Below are positions 1 to 9,727 of a stretch of 62,705 bases of DNA, in pieces (positions within the stretch are counted from its first letter, which is position 1; each line of letters begins with the position of its first letter). This DNA comes from an uncultured Saprospiraceae bacterium. Its GTDB lineage: Bacteria > Bacteroidota > Bacteroidia > Chitinophagales > Saprospiraceae. The position numbers were made by a program, and so were the translations under genes. The notes beneath the pieces are model-generated. The model ran no database searches and was not told where the DNA came from. It worked only from the letters and a program-made list of their open reading frames with translations. The stretch is from assembly GCA_938015415.1 (NCBI GenBank), contig CALLPK010000016.1, positions 1 through 62,705 of the forward strand, in the 5' to 3' direction.

Positions 1-6
1 GATGAA

Positions 7-1776
7 ATGTATTTTACAAAATTTTGTCTCGACCATGCACGCGATATGATCTTATGGGTTGATGAAGCCAATCAAAAAATTTCTTACGTCAACAATAGAC
101 TTTGCAAAGTATTGGGATACCTAAGTTCCGAATTAATCGGACAACATTATTCTATTTTAGTAAATCAAGACGAACGAACCGTTAGCTGGGATGATTTTGA
201 TGAGAAAATTGTGGAAGAGGGCGAAGTGGATATTGAAATCAATTTTAAAACAAAAAAAGGCAAAGTTATTCCGGTTTCTACTTCTACGGATCGCCTTAAC
301 TTCAGAGGTAGAAAAATAAATTGCACCTTCGCCAGAAACCTTTTAAAAAGAAAAAAAAGAAACGAACTCGTCGTGATGGCTAAGCACAGCCTCGACCTTT
401 CCATCGATATGATTTGCTGGTTGAAAAAAGATGCCAGCTTTCATTATTTTAATGACGCTTTTTTAAAAAAATCAGGATACAGCCGGATAGAACTGGAAAA
501 AATGACCATCCTTGATTTTTTCAAAGACACCACGATGGAAAATTTCTTAGCGAATTGGGAAAACTTAAAAAAAGGCAAATCGTTAAAAAACCAGAGACCT
601 GAACAGGAATTAGTGCTCAAAAAAGGAAAAATTATTACCACCGAGCTTACCGTCAACCTGGTAAGCGTTGAGAAAAATGAATATATCTCTATAGTACTTA
701 GAGATATCACAGACCGCAAACAAAAAGAAGGTGAACTCCGAAAATACCTCAAAGAAATCGAAACCCTGAAAGCCAACGTGGAAGCAGAGAATATCATTCT
801 AAAGGAAGAAATCGAGCTAGAAAGCGATTTCAGTAATATCATCACGCGCGATCCAAACTACAAAAAAGTAATGCGACAGATTGAACAGGTCGCCGACACG
901 GACGCCACCGTATTGATCCTGGGAGAAACCGGAACGGGTAAAGAATTACTGGCCCGCGCCGTCCACCAACTTAGTGACCGGGCCGAGTATCCAATGATCA
1001 AAGTAAACTGTGGCGCACTCCCCGAAAACTTGATCGAATCCGAACTTTTCGGACACGAAAAAGGCTCCTTTACCGGTGCCCATCAACAAAAAATCGGCAA
1101 GTTTGAACGGGCCGAAAAGGGAACTATCTTTTTGGATGAAATTGGTGAATTACCCCTGGACCTGCAAACGCAATTACTGCGCGTTTTGCAAGAAGGAGAG
1201 ATCGAACGGGTAGGTGGGCTAAAAACCCTCAAACTGGATGTAAGAGTGATTGCGGCCACCAACCGAAACTTGGAAGAACAGGTAGCCAACGGAAAATTTA
1301 GAGAAGATTTGTACTATCGACTCAATGTTTTTCCGATCTATAATATCCCGTTAAGGGAACGGAGAGAGGACATAAAAATTTTAGTAAAGCACTTTACGGA
1401 TAAGTACAGTAAAAAGTTAAATAAGGAAATTACCGAAATTTCGCCGACTGGAATGAACAAACTACTGTCCTATAACTTTCCGGGGAATGTAAGAGAACTT
1501 GAAAATATGATCGAACGATCGGTTATCCTTTCTAAAGGAAAAGTCCTGACCATTGATTCCTCGCTCACAAGGCGTAACAAATCGGCTTCCACGAACACAA
1601 AATTTGATACTATGGAAGAAATGCAGAAGAAGCATATTATGGAAGCTTTAAAAAAATGCAACGGGAAAATAAGCGGGCAGAATGGCGCGGCGGCGTTGCT
1701 TGGAATGAATGATAAAACCCTGACTTCAAGAATGAAAAAACTGACCATTGATAAGAGAGATTACCTAAAGGCTTAA
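7..1776 (+). CDS. PAS-PAS sigma-54 interaction AAA+ transcriptional activator with Fis-type HTH
   Basis: This is an NtrC-family enhancer-binding activator. Two PAS sensor domains (about residues 1-115 and 125-240) are followed by a short coiled coil (about 240-275), an AAA+ domain (about 280-505) and a C-terminal Fis-like helix-turn-helix (about 545-589). Walker A GETGTGKE is at 306-313, the sigma-54 contact loop GSFTGA at 353-358, and Walker B ending LDE at about 378. There is no receiver domain, so the signal is probably sensed directly by the PAS modules or passed on by a partner. The reading frame stays open to the left edge of the window, so the protein may begin further upstream and the ATG at 7 is only the first one visible. 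A cysteine-less thioredoxin-like gene follows 44 bp downstream on the same strand. Confidence 0.9.
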   Translation: MYFTKFCLDHARDMILWVDEANQKISYVNNRLCKVLGYLSSELIGQHYSILVNQDERTVSWDDFDEKIVEEGEVDIEINFKTKKGKVIPVSTSTDRLNFRGRKINCTFARNLLKRKKRNELVVMAKHSLDLSIDMICWLKKDASFHYFNDAFLKKSGYSRIELEKMTILDFFKDTTMENFLANWENLKKGKSLKNQRPEQELVLKKGKIITTELTVNLVSVEKNEYISIVLRDITDRKQKEGELRKYLKEIETLKANVEAENIILKEEIELESDFSNIITRDPNYKKVMRQIEQVADTDATVLILGETGTGKELLARAVHQLSDRAEYPMIKVNCGALPENLIESELFGHEKGSFTGAHQQKIGKFERAEKGTIFLDEIGELPLDLQTQLLRVLQEGEIERVGGLKTLKLDVRVIAATNRNLEEQVANGKFREDLYYRLNVFPIYNIPLRERREDIKILVKHFTDKYSKKLNKEITEISPTGMNKLLSYNFPGNVRELENMIERSVILSKGKVLTIDSSLTRRNKSASTNTKFDTMEEMQKKHIMEALKKCNGKISGQNGAAALLGMNDKTLTSRMKKLTIDKRDYLKA

Positions 1777-1820
1777 AAGCGACAAATGGAATAATTTTTG
1801 AATGTTTTAAACTAAAAAAA

Positions 1821-2156
1821 TTGCTTAACGAACAAAAATATACCACCCTCTCCAATGAAACTTTTGTCAAAAAGGTAATTGCCGAAAAACAGCCTTCTGT
1901 CTTGCTGTTTGTGGTATCCTGGTCTGGCAACGCAGAAATCATGAGCAATATAATGAAGCGTATCAGTCAAGAAATAACCGAAGAAATTTATTTTTACAAA
2001 GTAGATATCGAAAAAGAACCAAGTATCGCAGCGTTTTTTAATATCTATAAAGTTCCTACTATTCTAATCATCAGAGAAGGAGAAGTTCTTGAACTCCTTA
2101 AAGGTTTTTTACCAGCTTCAAAAATTAAGCGAAAAATATCAAAAGCCTATCTTTAA
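1821..2156 (+). CDS. Thioredoxin-fold protein lacking the CXXC active site
   Basis: A 111-residue protein of thioredoxin size. It has the family's core pattern: a hydrophobic strand, a Trp-centred active-site position (WSGNAE, 34-39), a VDIE strand end at 61-64, and the cis-proline motif VPT at 78-80. The usual WCGPC is replaced by WSGNA and the protein contains no cysteine at all, so it cannot do dithiol exchange; a binding or scaffold role is more likely. The start is a TTG at 1821; I see no in-frame ATG that keeps the first strand. It lies 44 bp after the sigma-54 activator and may be co-transcribed with it. The family assignment is fairly sure, the function unknown. Confidence 0.75.
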   Translation: MLNEQKYTTLSNETFVKKVIAEKQPSVLLFVVSWSGNAEIMSNIMKRISQEITEEIYFYKVDIEKEPSIAAFFNIYKVPTILIIREGEVLELLKGFLPASKIKRKISKAYL

Positions 2157-2353
2157 AAATAGAACCATCTCTAATATCTTTATTTGCTCTAGCTCAAAAT
2201 CTTTTCCTTTCGCTTGCTAAACCAGGTCTCAAAATATTTGTTTTACAAACAGAACCTTCTACCTAAACATGTAGTATAATAAGCTTAATCAGATATTTTT
2301 TTTGGCAATTTTTACTATTTTTACGATTATAATATTCAACAATAAACTCTTCT

Positions 2354-2881
2354 ATGGTAACCGCACTAAAAGTAATGATTCTGGAAGATCAGAAGACAGA
2401 TCAGACATTAGTCAAAAGACAGGTTCTCAAATATGAACCCAATAGTGTCTTTTTGATCGCAGAAAATAAAAAAACCTTTCTGGAAAAAATTGATTGGTTT
2501 TTACCGGATCTCATCCTCGCAGATTATAATTTACCGGACTATACTGGCCTTGACGCACTAATGTACGTCAAAGAGAAAAAACCGTTTGTACCGTTTATTT
2601 TTGTAACGGGTGGGCTGCATCAATCTGATCCAGTAGCCGAAGTTGTACTCAAATTAGCAGATGGGTTTGTTAACAAAGATGACCTGGCAACACTTCATAC
2701 GGAACTAAAAACCATCATGGAAAAAATAGCTGACCGGATCAAAATGCAAAAAGAATTGAGTAAAGTTCAAAATCAACAACGCTTGAAAATTATGAAGGCT
2801 ACGGCCCTGTTAAAAGAGTCTGGTGATTTTTCTAAAAAAGATGAATTACTAAATCTACTTAATGATTTGAACGACGAATAA
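2354..2881 (+). CDS. Response regulator, receiver domain with C-terminal helical extension
   Basis: A single CheY-like receiver domain (about residues 4-125) followed by about 50 helical residues without a recognisable output domain. The phosphorylation pocket is intact: acidic pair E11/D12, phospho-acceptor D57 in the ADYNLPD segment, T85, and K108. Stand-alone receivers of this kind usually pass phosphate to or from a histidine kinase. The next gene, 38 bp downstream on the same strand, is a GAF histidine kinase, so the two probably form one signalling unit. A direct transcriptional role is not supported because there is no DNA-binding domain. Confidence 0.88.
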   Translation: MVTALKVMILEDQKTDQTLVKRQVLKYEPNSVFLIAENKKTFLEKIDWFLPDLILADYNLPDYTGLDALMYVKEKKPFVPFIFVTGGLHQSDPVAEVVLKLADGFVNKDDLATLHTELKTIMEKIADRIKMQKELSKVQNQQRLKIMKATALLKESGDFSKKDELLNLLNDLNDE

Positions 2882-2919
2882 ATGTCCTTTTATTAATTAC
2901 TGATTCCCAACAAAAAAAC

Positions 2920-4122
2920 ATGATTCCTCCTCCCATTCCAGAGAACGAAGAAGAAAGACTATCCGCACTCCAGTCTTATAATATTATGGATTCTCTGCCC
3001 GAAAGTGATTATGATAATCTTACCAAAATTGCTTCGGAAATCTGTCAAACCCCCGTGGCTTTAATCACCTTTATGGATCGGGAGCGACAGTGGTTCAAAT
3101 CTAAAATAGGAGTTGATTTAACAGAAAATCAAAGAGATTTCACTTTCTGTGCGCACGGAATGACCGATCCACAAAAACCGCTCGTGGTAAATGATGCCAC
3201 GGAAGATCCACGCTTTCAAGGCAATCCACTGGTTACGGGCCCCTATCATGTCAGATTTTATGCTGGTGTCCAACTGATAGATAAAGACGGTTTCCCGCTC
3301 GGTAGTATTTGCGTACTGGATGTTAAAAATAAAGAGATTAGTGAATCTCAATTGGCTACCTTAAAAATTCTGGGAGAACAGGTCATGCGCCTGCTGGAAC
3401 TTCGTAAAACCATCACAGACCTGGAAAATAGTAAGCAGGATTTATTGCGTACAAATAATTATTTGAAGGATTATGATCACATCATTTCCCACGATCTTAA
3501 AGCTCCTTTGCGCAACATGAAACACCTGGCAGAAGCAATTACTGAGATATACGGTGAGCAGCTTGACGATAAGGGAAAAAAATATCTGGGGTTAATGAAT
3601 GAAACCGCTACAGACGCCATTTCTTACGTCAATGGTATTTTAAATTATTCAAAGGCAATTCACCAAATAGATGAATTAAACGAAACGACCAACTTACAGA
3701 AACTGATAAACCAGATTATAAAACAGGAACAAATCCCCGATCACCTCTCTATTTCTGTCCCGGATCAACTACCCATCGTCTTTGGTTCAAAGGCAGCCTT
3801 TCGACAAATATTCAGTAACCTGATCAACAACGCCATCAAATATCACGATAAAAAAGATGGCTGGATAAAAGTCCTTTATTCTGCAGATGAAAATCATCAT
3901 AACTTTCAAGTGGCAGACAACGGAAAGGGTATTCCAGAAGAAAACCTGGGAAGTATTTTTTCTCTCTTTTTTATGGTGGATAAAGAAGGTGCCAGAACCG
4001 GTAAAAGCTCAGGCGTTGGCCTCGCAATTGTAAAAAATCTGATTACAGAATTGAAAGGAAAAATTCTGGTAAAATCCACCCTGGGAGAAGGTACCACCTT
4101 CGATTTTTTTATCCCAAAATAA
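2920..4122 (+). CDS. GAF-domain sensor histidine kinase
   Basis: A 400-residue soluble kinase with no membrane segment. It has an N-terminal GAF domain (about 25-160), a dimerisation/phospho-acceptor helix with the H-box around H191 (SHDLKAPLRN), and a HATPase_c domain (about 285-400) with the N-box NLINNAIKYH, the G1 box DNGKGIP and a GKSSGVGLAIV G2 segment. The H-box resembles that of phytochrome-type kinases, but the GAF domain alone gives no evidence for bilin binding. It follows the single-domain response regulator by 38 bp and is probably its partner. The ligand of the GAF domain cannot be told from sequence. Confidence 0.9.
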   Translation: MIPPPIPENEEERLSALQSYNIMDSLPESDYDNLTKIASEICQTPVALITFMDRERQWFKSKIGVDLTENQRDFTFCAHGMTDPQKPLVVNDATEDPRFQGNPLVTGPYHVRFYAGVQLIDKDGFPLGSICVLDVKNKEISESQLATLKILGEQVMRLLELRKTITDLENSKQDLLRTNNYLKDYDHIISHDLKAPLRNMKHLAEAITEIYGEQLDDKGKKYLGLMNETATDAISYVNGILNYSKAIHQIDELNETTNLQKLINQIIKQEQIPDHLSISVPDQLPIVFGSKAAFRQIFSNLINNAIKYHDKKDGWIKVLYSADENHHNFQVADNGKGIPEENLGSIFSLFFMVDKEGARTGKSSGVGLAIVKNLITELKGKILVKSTLGEGTTFDFFIPK

Positions 4123-4162
4123 TATGCACACGGTAGCCAATAATCTAATTCCTGCCTCATTC

Positions 4163-4202
4163 TTAAAGCAAGTATCTTAAAAGTTTGTCTAAATTGCTTT
4201 AA
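4163..4202. repeat. Short inverted repeat in an intergenic region
   Basis: Perfect 9-bp arms TTAAAGCAA (4163-4171) and TTGCTTTAA (4194-4202) flank 22 nt. The interior contains AGTTTGTCTAAATT, which matches the arm of the larger inverted repeat at 26000-26055 (AGCTTGTCTAAACT) at all but two positions. It lies between the histidine kinase and the MscS gene and has no T-tract, so it is not an obvious terminator. It may be a degraded interspersed repeat. Confidence 0.4.
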
Positions 4203-4310
4203 CGCCTGGACCTCCAGAGAAAACGCCATACTCCATTACTGAACTTTTTGCGCTATCTTACCTTTTATCATCGGGCGAGCGTAGAACACTGCTTACTTTA
4301 AATCAAAAAA

Positions 4311-5204
4311 ATGAATAACAATTTCTTTAACGACCTATGGACAAACTTACAAAGTTATTACGATGAGTTTGTAGTCCTTTTACCCAAACTGGTCCTGGCA
4401 ATTATCTGTTTTTATATTTTGCTCTTCATCGCGAATAAAACACGTAATTTTTCCAATAAAAAACTCACCAAACGGATGGATGATCCGTTACTGGCTGCTT
4501 TCCTAAGCAGAATCATTAAGATCATCATCGTCATTTTTGCACTCATGCTCGTATTGAATATCATCGGCCTGGCGGGCGTAGCGGGGGGCTTGCTGACGGG
4601 TGCAAGTGTAAGTGCAGTGGTGATTGGTTTTGCGTTTAAGGATATTGGCGAGAATTTTTTGTCCGGGATTATCCTGGCTTTTAATCGCCCGTTTCGGGTG
4701 GGAGATACGGTAGAACTGGATAATATAAAAGGAAAAGTTGTGGCCCTCAACATCCGTAATACGCAGATTAAATCTTTCGACGGAAAAGATATTTACATAC
4801 CAAATGCAAACGTGATAAAAAATCCGGTAGTCAATTATACAATAGATGGATTTATGCGCCACGAATTTAATATTGGATTAGACTATGGTTCCGACACGGA
4901 TCAGGCTATTGCTATTTTAAAAGAAACGATTGCCAGTATTGGAGGTGTCTTAAAGCATGACCGGGGACCTTCGGTTAATATTGGGGATCTTAATTCCAGC
5001 TCCTATAATTTAACGGTTCAATACTGGCTGGATACCTTCGACACAAAATTTCCTGCTAGCGGCGTTCGAACTCAGGCTATTCAAAAATCTATGATCAACC
5101 TGGAAAAAGCCGGATTCTATATGCCGGGAGATATTGTGGAATTAAAAAATTATAATGACCGAGAATTAAAAACCGGCACGGCAGAAAAAAAGCCGGCAGT
5201 TTAA
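4311..5204 (+). CDS. Small-conductance mechanosensitive channel, MscS family
   Basis: A 297-residue inner-membrane channel that opens under membrane tension to release solutes during osmotic downshock. Three membrane segments lie at about 22-45, 62-85 and 88-112. The third is the Gly/Ala-rich pore helix (GLAGVAGGLLTGASVSAVVI), followed by the MscS beta domain with the FNRPFRVGDTVEL motif and a cytoplasmic alpha/beta domain. Length and layout match compact E. coli MscS (286 residues). It stands alone on the plus strand, 150 bp upstream of a CsbD-like stress protein, which fits a stress-response neighbourhood. Confidence 0.93.
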   Translation: MNNNFFNDLWTNLQSYYDEFVVLLPKLVLAIICFYILLFIANKTRNFSNKKLTKRMDDPLLAAFLSRIIKIIIVIFALMLVLNIIGLAGVAGGLLTGASVSAVVIGFAFKDIGENFLSGIILAFNRPFRVGDTVELDNIKGKVVALNIRNTQIKSFDGKDIYIPNANVIKNPVVNYTIDGFMRHEFNIGLDYGSDTDQAIAILKETIASIGGVLKHDRGPSVNIGDLNSSSYNLTVQYWLDTFDTKFPASGVRTQAIQKSMINLEKAGFYMPGDIVELKNYNDRELKTGTAEKKPAV

Positions 5205-5354
5205 AATTATTCCAATTGTTTTATTTTTTAATTCTGAACATTTTAAAGCCTCATACTTTATACTATTGAAACTTCAATGAAAAATAGAAGGTAAACTAAA
5301 TAGTTCATTCTAGATTTCAAGTAGTAACATTCTTTAATCATAAAATCAATTATT

Positions 5355-5546
5355 ATGAGTGCCATAGCAGATAAAATCAAAGGTAACTGGAATCAAATGA
5401 AAGGTAAACTCAAAGAAGAGTACGCCGAATTAACCGACAACGATCTAATGTACGAAGAAGGTCAGGAGGATCAATTACTGGGTCGCCTGCAAGAAGCCAC
5501 GGGTAAAACTAAAGAGCAAATTAAAAGCTGGGTAGACAGCTTCTAG
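5355..5546 (+). CDS. CsbD family stress-response protein
   Basis: A 63-residue, highly charged hydrophilic protein with the CsbD signature: an N-terminal KIKGNWNQMKGKLKEEYAEL segment, then LTDNDL, and a GRLQEATGKTKEQIK repeat-like second half. CsbD proteins are general-stress proteins (sigma-B controlled in Bacillus) of unknown biochemical role. The gene ends just before a strong bidirectional hairpin terminator, so it is probably monocistronic. The mechanosensitive channel upstream is on the same strand. Confidence 0.92.
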   Translation: MSAIADKIKGNWNQMKGKLKEEYAELTDNDLMYEEGQEDQLLGRLQEATGKTKEQIKSWVDSF

Positions 5547-5576
5547 TACCATAAAGAAATCTCCATTTAACCGAAT

Positions 5577-5614
5577 AAGCTGTTTTTCGAGTCGCTCGAA
5601 AAGCGGCTTTTTTA
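5577..5614. terminator. Strong bidirectional intrinsic terminator
   Basis: Left arm 5577-5591 (AAGCTGTTTTTCGAG), 3-nt loop, right arm 5595-5609 (CTCGAAAAGCGGCTT): 15 pairs with two G-U pairs. A T-tract follows on the plus strand and A/T-rich sequence on the minus side. It lies between the convergent csbD-like gene and the VOC gene, whose stop codon at 5612-5614 overlaps the T-tract. Confidence 0.9.
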
Positions 5615-6025
5615 TTTGGACTTGTTAGCATTCATTTCTGTCGGTTCGATCAAATCCCACAAGTTACCGTATAAATCTGCAAAGACAGCTACTTTACCAT
5701 ATTCCTCAACGACCGGCTGCCGAACAATCTTGATATTATGATCCAGTAAATTTTGAAAATCCCGGTCAAAATTATCTGTGTATAAAAACAAAAAAACACG
5801 TCCTCCGGTTTGATTACCAATCCGGGAAGCTTGCTCCTCATTGGCAGCTCTGGCCAGCAATAGACCCGCTGCTTCCGACCCCGGAGGTTTCACCACTACC
5901 CAGCGTTTCACCTCGCTGAGCTTAGTATCTTCAATTAATTGAAAATGTAATTTATTCGTATAAAAATCGATCGCCTCATCGTATTCTTTTACGACGAGTG
6001 CAAGTTGGGCGAGCGTTTGTTTCAT
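5612..6025 (-). CDS. VOC (glyoxalase/bleomycin-resistance) family protein
   Basis: A 137-residue protein with the vicinal-oxygen-chelate layout: an opening beta strand (TLAQLALVVKEYDEAIDFYT), a second half with the ADLYGNLWDLIEP ending in which the terminal Glu is the usual metal ligand, and a central FLFLYTDNFD strand. The frame extends upstream to 6154, but that extension overlaps the helicase stop and does not resemble the family, so the ATG at 6025 is preferred. It lies 55 bp after the SNF2 helicase on the same strand. Substrate is unknown; many such proteins are small-molecule lyases or dioxygenase-like enzymes. Confidence 0.87.
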   Translation of the reverse strand: MKQTLAQLALVVKEYDEAIDFYTNKLHFQLIEDTKLSEVKRWVVVKPPGSEAAGLLLARAANEEQASRIGNQTGGRVFLFLYTDNFDRDFQNLLDHNIKIVRQPVVEEYGKVAVFADLYGNLWDLIEPTEMNANKSK

Positions 6026-6080
6026 AAACTGTTTATTGATAAAAATATGTGATAAATTAGAGAAAAAAATCCGGTATTTC

Positions 6081-9000
6081 TTACTTCCGTAAGCTAACCA
6101 ACTCCCGCAATTCCGCATCATCGTAGTTTCCAATCCATTTTTCCCCATTGGCAACAGTCAAATTGGCCAGTTCTTTTTTAGATTTTAGCAATTCATTTAT
6201 TTTTTCCTCAAATGTTTGTTGCGTAATAAAACGGTGCACCATCACATTCCGCTTTTGTCCAATCCGGTAGGCACGGTCCGTCGCCTGTGCCTCGACCGCA
6301 GGATTCCACCAAAGATCGTAGTGGATGACGTTACTAGCCTCCGTCAGGTTCAGTCCCGTCCCGCCCGCTTTAAGCGAAAGAATCATCACTCGCGTAGATC
6401 GGTTATTTTGAAAATCCTCAACCATCGCATCTCTCCCCTTCCGGCTGATACCACCATGTAAAAATGGCGCGTCCAAAGAAAAATTATCGGCCAATAATTC
6501 TTGTAATAAACGCCCCATCTGCTGATACTGTGTAAAGATCAGCGTCTTCTCACCATTGTCTAAAATCTGTTGCAGCAACTGAAACAACAGCATTGTTTTA
6601 CCCGATAAATTAGCCGCTTTATCTCCCTTTTTCAAATATTGATAGGGATGATTACAAATCTGTTTGAGAGCCGTGATCAGCATCAGCACCAATCCTTTTC
6701 GTTCCACTCCTTCGGCGGTTTCTACCCGCTTTAAAGTTTTGTCCACCACATTTTGGTAAATCGCAGCCTGCTCGGGCGTTAACTGACAAAACTGATCCTG
6801 TTCGATTTTTTCCGGTAAATCCTTGATAATCGATTTATCTGATTTCACCCGCCGCATAATAAAAGGCGCCGTAATTTTTTTAAACTTTTCCAGTTTCACC
6901 AAATCCCGGTCTGCCTCGATGGGTTTGGCATATTCATCTTTAAATTTTTTGAGCGTGCCGAGATAACCTTTATTCGCAAAATCAAAAACACTCCAGTATT
7001 CACTCATCCGGTTTTCTACCGGCGTCCCACTCATCGCTACTTTGATCGGCACCTTTAATTTTTTGATCGCTTTGGTTTGTGCCGTTGCCGGATTTTTAAT
7101 ATTCTGCGCTTCGTCAATCACCATGATCAGCCAGTTATATTTTTGGAGCTTGGCAACTTCTCCCCGTGCGACTCCATAAGTTGTCAACAATACATCTGCA
7201 TCTTCGATTGGTGCCAGCTTTCTATTCGTTCCATGGTAAATATGGGTGATCAACTCCGGTCCAAATTTTTTGATTTCTTTATCCCAGTTAGTCAACAAAG
7301 TAGTGGGTACTACGACCAGTGCTTTCTGTTCATCCAAGCTCCCCTCCTCTTTTAATTTCAGTAAAGTGGTAATCACCTGCAGTGTTTTTCCGAGGCCCAT
7401 ATCATCGGCCAGTAAACTGCCAAATCCCAGTCGGGTATTTTTGTACAACCATTCGTATCCTCTCTGCTGATAAGGACGCAAGGTGGCCTCCAGGCTGATC
7501 GGTGGTTCGATCGTTTTGGAGCTGAGTAGTTCATCCATTAATTGCCGGAGTTCCGGGGTCAGTTCGATGCTTGCCCCCTTATACTCGTCCGCCAGCGCAA
7601 TTTGTAATAGTTCCTGTCCGTCCAGTTCCGGAGGATTTTCCAGGGCGTGAATCAGTTTGGCAATTTCGGCTTCGTCAAAAAACAGGTACTCATTTTGATA
7701 CCGAACAATTCCTTTGAACTGCTTGATCATTTTTAAAAATTCTGCCCGTGAAATCGTCGTATCACCGAGCGCAATCCGCCAGTCAAAATTGAGCAATTCA
7801 TCCAGGTTGACCAGTGATTTTTTCTTTACGATACCGGAATTTCCCGCCGATACCTGCATGGACAACTGCGGTTTGATGATCTTCCGCAAGGCTTTAGGCA
7901 ACACTACTTTAATTCCGAAAAGCCGAATCGTCGGAAGTATTTTAAAGAGGATATCCACAAATTCTATTTCATCAAAGAGCAACGGAACTTTCCCTTTCAG
8001 TTTTACCAGATCGCCGATCCCCGAAAAATATTCAGAAAGCATTGCGAGGTCCCGCAAAGCATCCATCCGAATATCGGCGTATTGTTTTTTTTCTAATAAT
8101 GATTTAAGTCCAAAAACCGGTCGGGTCTTTTTTCGTTTATCTTCGAAAGCCACTTCCACCGAAAACCCTTCTTCCGAATCATCTACTTTGATAACCGGAA
8201 CAAAATCTTTTTCAATGATATAAAATTTATTCAACCACAATTGAATCGCCACCGGATAGTCTTTGGTTTCGTAATCGTTGAACGGTTCTGATTTTTGGTT
8301 AAAAAACAGTTGAATCACTTCAATCGGCCAGAGGCGATCTTTCACCTTAGCGTATTTAGAAACCAGGTGCGTTAAAAAAACACTTGTCAGAGCCGTAAAA
8401 AAATCAGCGGTAATCGGCTGCTTTATTTTAGTCCCTACCTTATAAAATAAAATATTTTCGGGAACCAGTGCTCCAGCTAAATCGTGGATATTTTTCACCA
8501 CCGAATTTAATAAAGCCGGAATCCAGCGAACCAGATACTGTGCTCTTTCGTCGACCAAAATCTGCGGAATAATGGCCCCTTGTTTGGCGAGTTGCCGCGC
8601 GTAGAGCCAAGTGATCCACAGGCCACGCAGCGACGGGGCGTACTGCTGAATGCGTAAAAAAGACAGGTCATCCAGCCAATCCGTCAGGGCATCCACTTTA
8701 TCAAAATTAAATAAGACTTTTCCATTTTTATCCCGGAAACTCACGTCTAAGAAAACAGCTTTTTCTGAAAGAATAATTTCTAAATCTTCGATTAAATCTT
8801 TTTGAATATCAAGGGCCGTAGAAGGTGATGCAGTCGTGGATTTTTTTTCTAACCCTTTAGCTATTTGATTATAATTCTCCGTAATTATTTTTTTAAAATT
8901 ACCCGCTGGAAAGAAGACCGGTTGGTCGGAAAGAATTGCCATTAAGTCTTCCTTCAGAGACGGAATGACAGAAAAATCTATTTGGTCTAAATTCAGAATT

Positions 9001-9602
9001 GGCTGTTTTGCGGGACTTGTTCCATCCGGTAAGTCCTCCCACAATCTAGACAATGAAAGAATGCGAATATCCTGACTTTCCTGGCTGGTATAGCCTGCTT
9101 TTTTTAATGCCTCGAACAAATTAAATTTATGTAATTCAAAAACCAGAAAAGGATTTTGATCAATCTCGTTTGCAACCAAATAAATGACCGAAGCCATGTG
9201 CTTGCAGGGCACCGCCCAATCGGGGCAAGAACATGCTCCTTCGATATCATTCCAGGAAGCGGGAAAAAGCGACACCCCTTTTGCGGCGCACAACTGCATG
9301 AGCACCGGTGGCAATTTTCGGTTGAGCAAAGAAGAAAGGTGCATCGGATTTTCGATGACGGCTTCGGTAATTTTTGCTTTTTCCTGATTAGAAAAAGGAG
9401 GAACGGTAAAGGAAACTTTGTACGGACGTGGGCGACTGCCCTGTACTTCTGCGGTTATTTTATTGTCTTTGATTTGAATGTTTCCGGCCAGTCCTTTGTT
9501 GGCGTAGGTCCGGCCACGGGGTAAACGATTGGAAAAATCAATTTGATTTAAAGCATTTAGCCATTGCTTTCCCCACCAGGTATTACCGTAAGATTTTCTC
9601 AT
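6081..9602 (-). CDS. SWIM zinc finger SNF2-family helicase
   Basis: An 1173-residue Swi2/Snf2-type ATPase. A SWIM zinc-binding motif with C124, C126, C133 and H135 (CSCPDWAVPCKH) lies near the N terminus. After a long middle region, the two RecA-like helicase lobes occupy about 700-1160, with Walker A in DDMGLGKT near 730, a DEAQ box near 829, motif III around MSGTPVENR, and the C-terminal SLKAGGTGLNL and QATDRAYRIGQ motifs V and VI. Bacterial relatives (RapA/HepA-like with SWIM) are thought to remodel nucleoprotein or RNA polymerase complexes. It is an ordinary chromosomal gene here, with no methylase or nuclease beside it that would suggest a DISARM or restriction role. Confidence 0.93.
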   Translation of the reverse strand: MRKSYGNTWWGKQWLNALNQIDFSNRLPRGRTYANKGLAGNIQIKDNKITAEVQGSRPRPYKVSFTVPPFSNQEKAKITEAVIENPMHLSSLLNRKLPPVLMQLCAAKGVSLFPASWNDIEGACSCPDWAVPCKHMASVIYLVANEIDQNPFLVFELHKFNLFEALKKAGYTSQESQDIRILSLSRLWEDLPDGTSPAKQPILNLDQIDFSVIPSLKEDLMAILSDQPVFFPAGNFKKIITENYNQIAKGLEKKSTTASPSTALDIQKDLIEDLEIILSEKAVFLDVSFRDKNGKVLFNFDKVDALTDWLDDLSFLRIQQYAPSLRGLWITWLYARQLAKQGAIIPQILVDERAQYLVRWIPALLNSVVKNIHDLAGALVPENILFYKVGTKIKQPITADFFTALTSVFLTHLVSKYAKVKDRLWPIEVIQLFFNQKSEPFNDYETKDYPVAIQLWLNKFYIIEKDFVPVIKVDDSEEGFSVEVAFEDKRKKTRPVFGLKSLLEKKQYADIRMDALRDLAMLSEYFSGIGDLVKLKGKVPLLFDEIEFVDILFKILPTIRLFGIKVVLPKALRKIIKPQLSMQVSAGNSGIVKKKSLVNLDELLNFDWRIALGDTTISRAEFLKMIKQFKGIVRYQNEYLFFDEAEIAKLIHALENPPELDGQELLQIALADEYKGASIELTPELRQLMDELLSSKTIEPPISLEATLRPYQQRGYEWLYKNTRLGFGSLLADDMGLGKTLQVITTLLKLKEEGSLDEQKALVVVPTTLLTNWDKEIKKFGPELITHIYHGTNRKLAPIEDADVLLTTYGVARGEVAKLQKYNWLIMVIDEAQNIKNPATAQTKAIKKLKVPIKVAMSGTPVENRMSEYWSVFDFANKGYLGTLKKFKDEYAKPIEADRDLVKLEKFKKITAPFIMRRVKSDKSIIKDLPEKIEQDQFCQLTPEQAAIYQNVVDKTLKRVETAEGVERKGLVLMLITALKQICNHPYQYLKKGDKAANLSGKTMLLFQLLQQILDNGEKTLIFTQYQQMGRLLQELLADNFSLDAPFLHGGISRKGRDAMVEDFQNNRSTRVMILSLKAGGTGLNLTEASNVIHYDLWWNPAVEAQATDRAYRIGQKRNVMVHRFITQQTFEEKINELLKSKKELANLTVANGEKWIGNYDDAELRELVSLRK

Positions 9603-9727
9603 ATTTTTTAAAAAATGGCTTGGAATAAAACAGAATGTATGATTTTTTGAAGATAAGGATTTATTGTGAAAAAGAAAGGAACATCTATAATTTATTATTA
9701 ACTTTTTACTTCAAAATTTATTCTCTA

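Noticed and set aside
5612-6154. Longer form of the VOC gene starting at 6154
   Set aside because: The extra 43 codons overlap the helicase 3' end and do not resemble the family; the ATG at 6025 gives the normal N terminus.
7714-8223. 169-codon plus-strand frame inside the SNF2 helicase gene
   Set aside because: Antisense shadow of an intact helicase; Ser/Arg/Ile-rich composition typical of reverse-frame reading, no signal or domain.
6081-9602. SNF2 helicase as part of a DISARM-like defence island
   Set aside because: No methyltransferase, DUF1998, PLD or other defence gene nearby; the SWIM-SNF2 type is common housekeeping.
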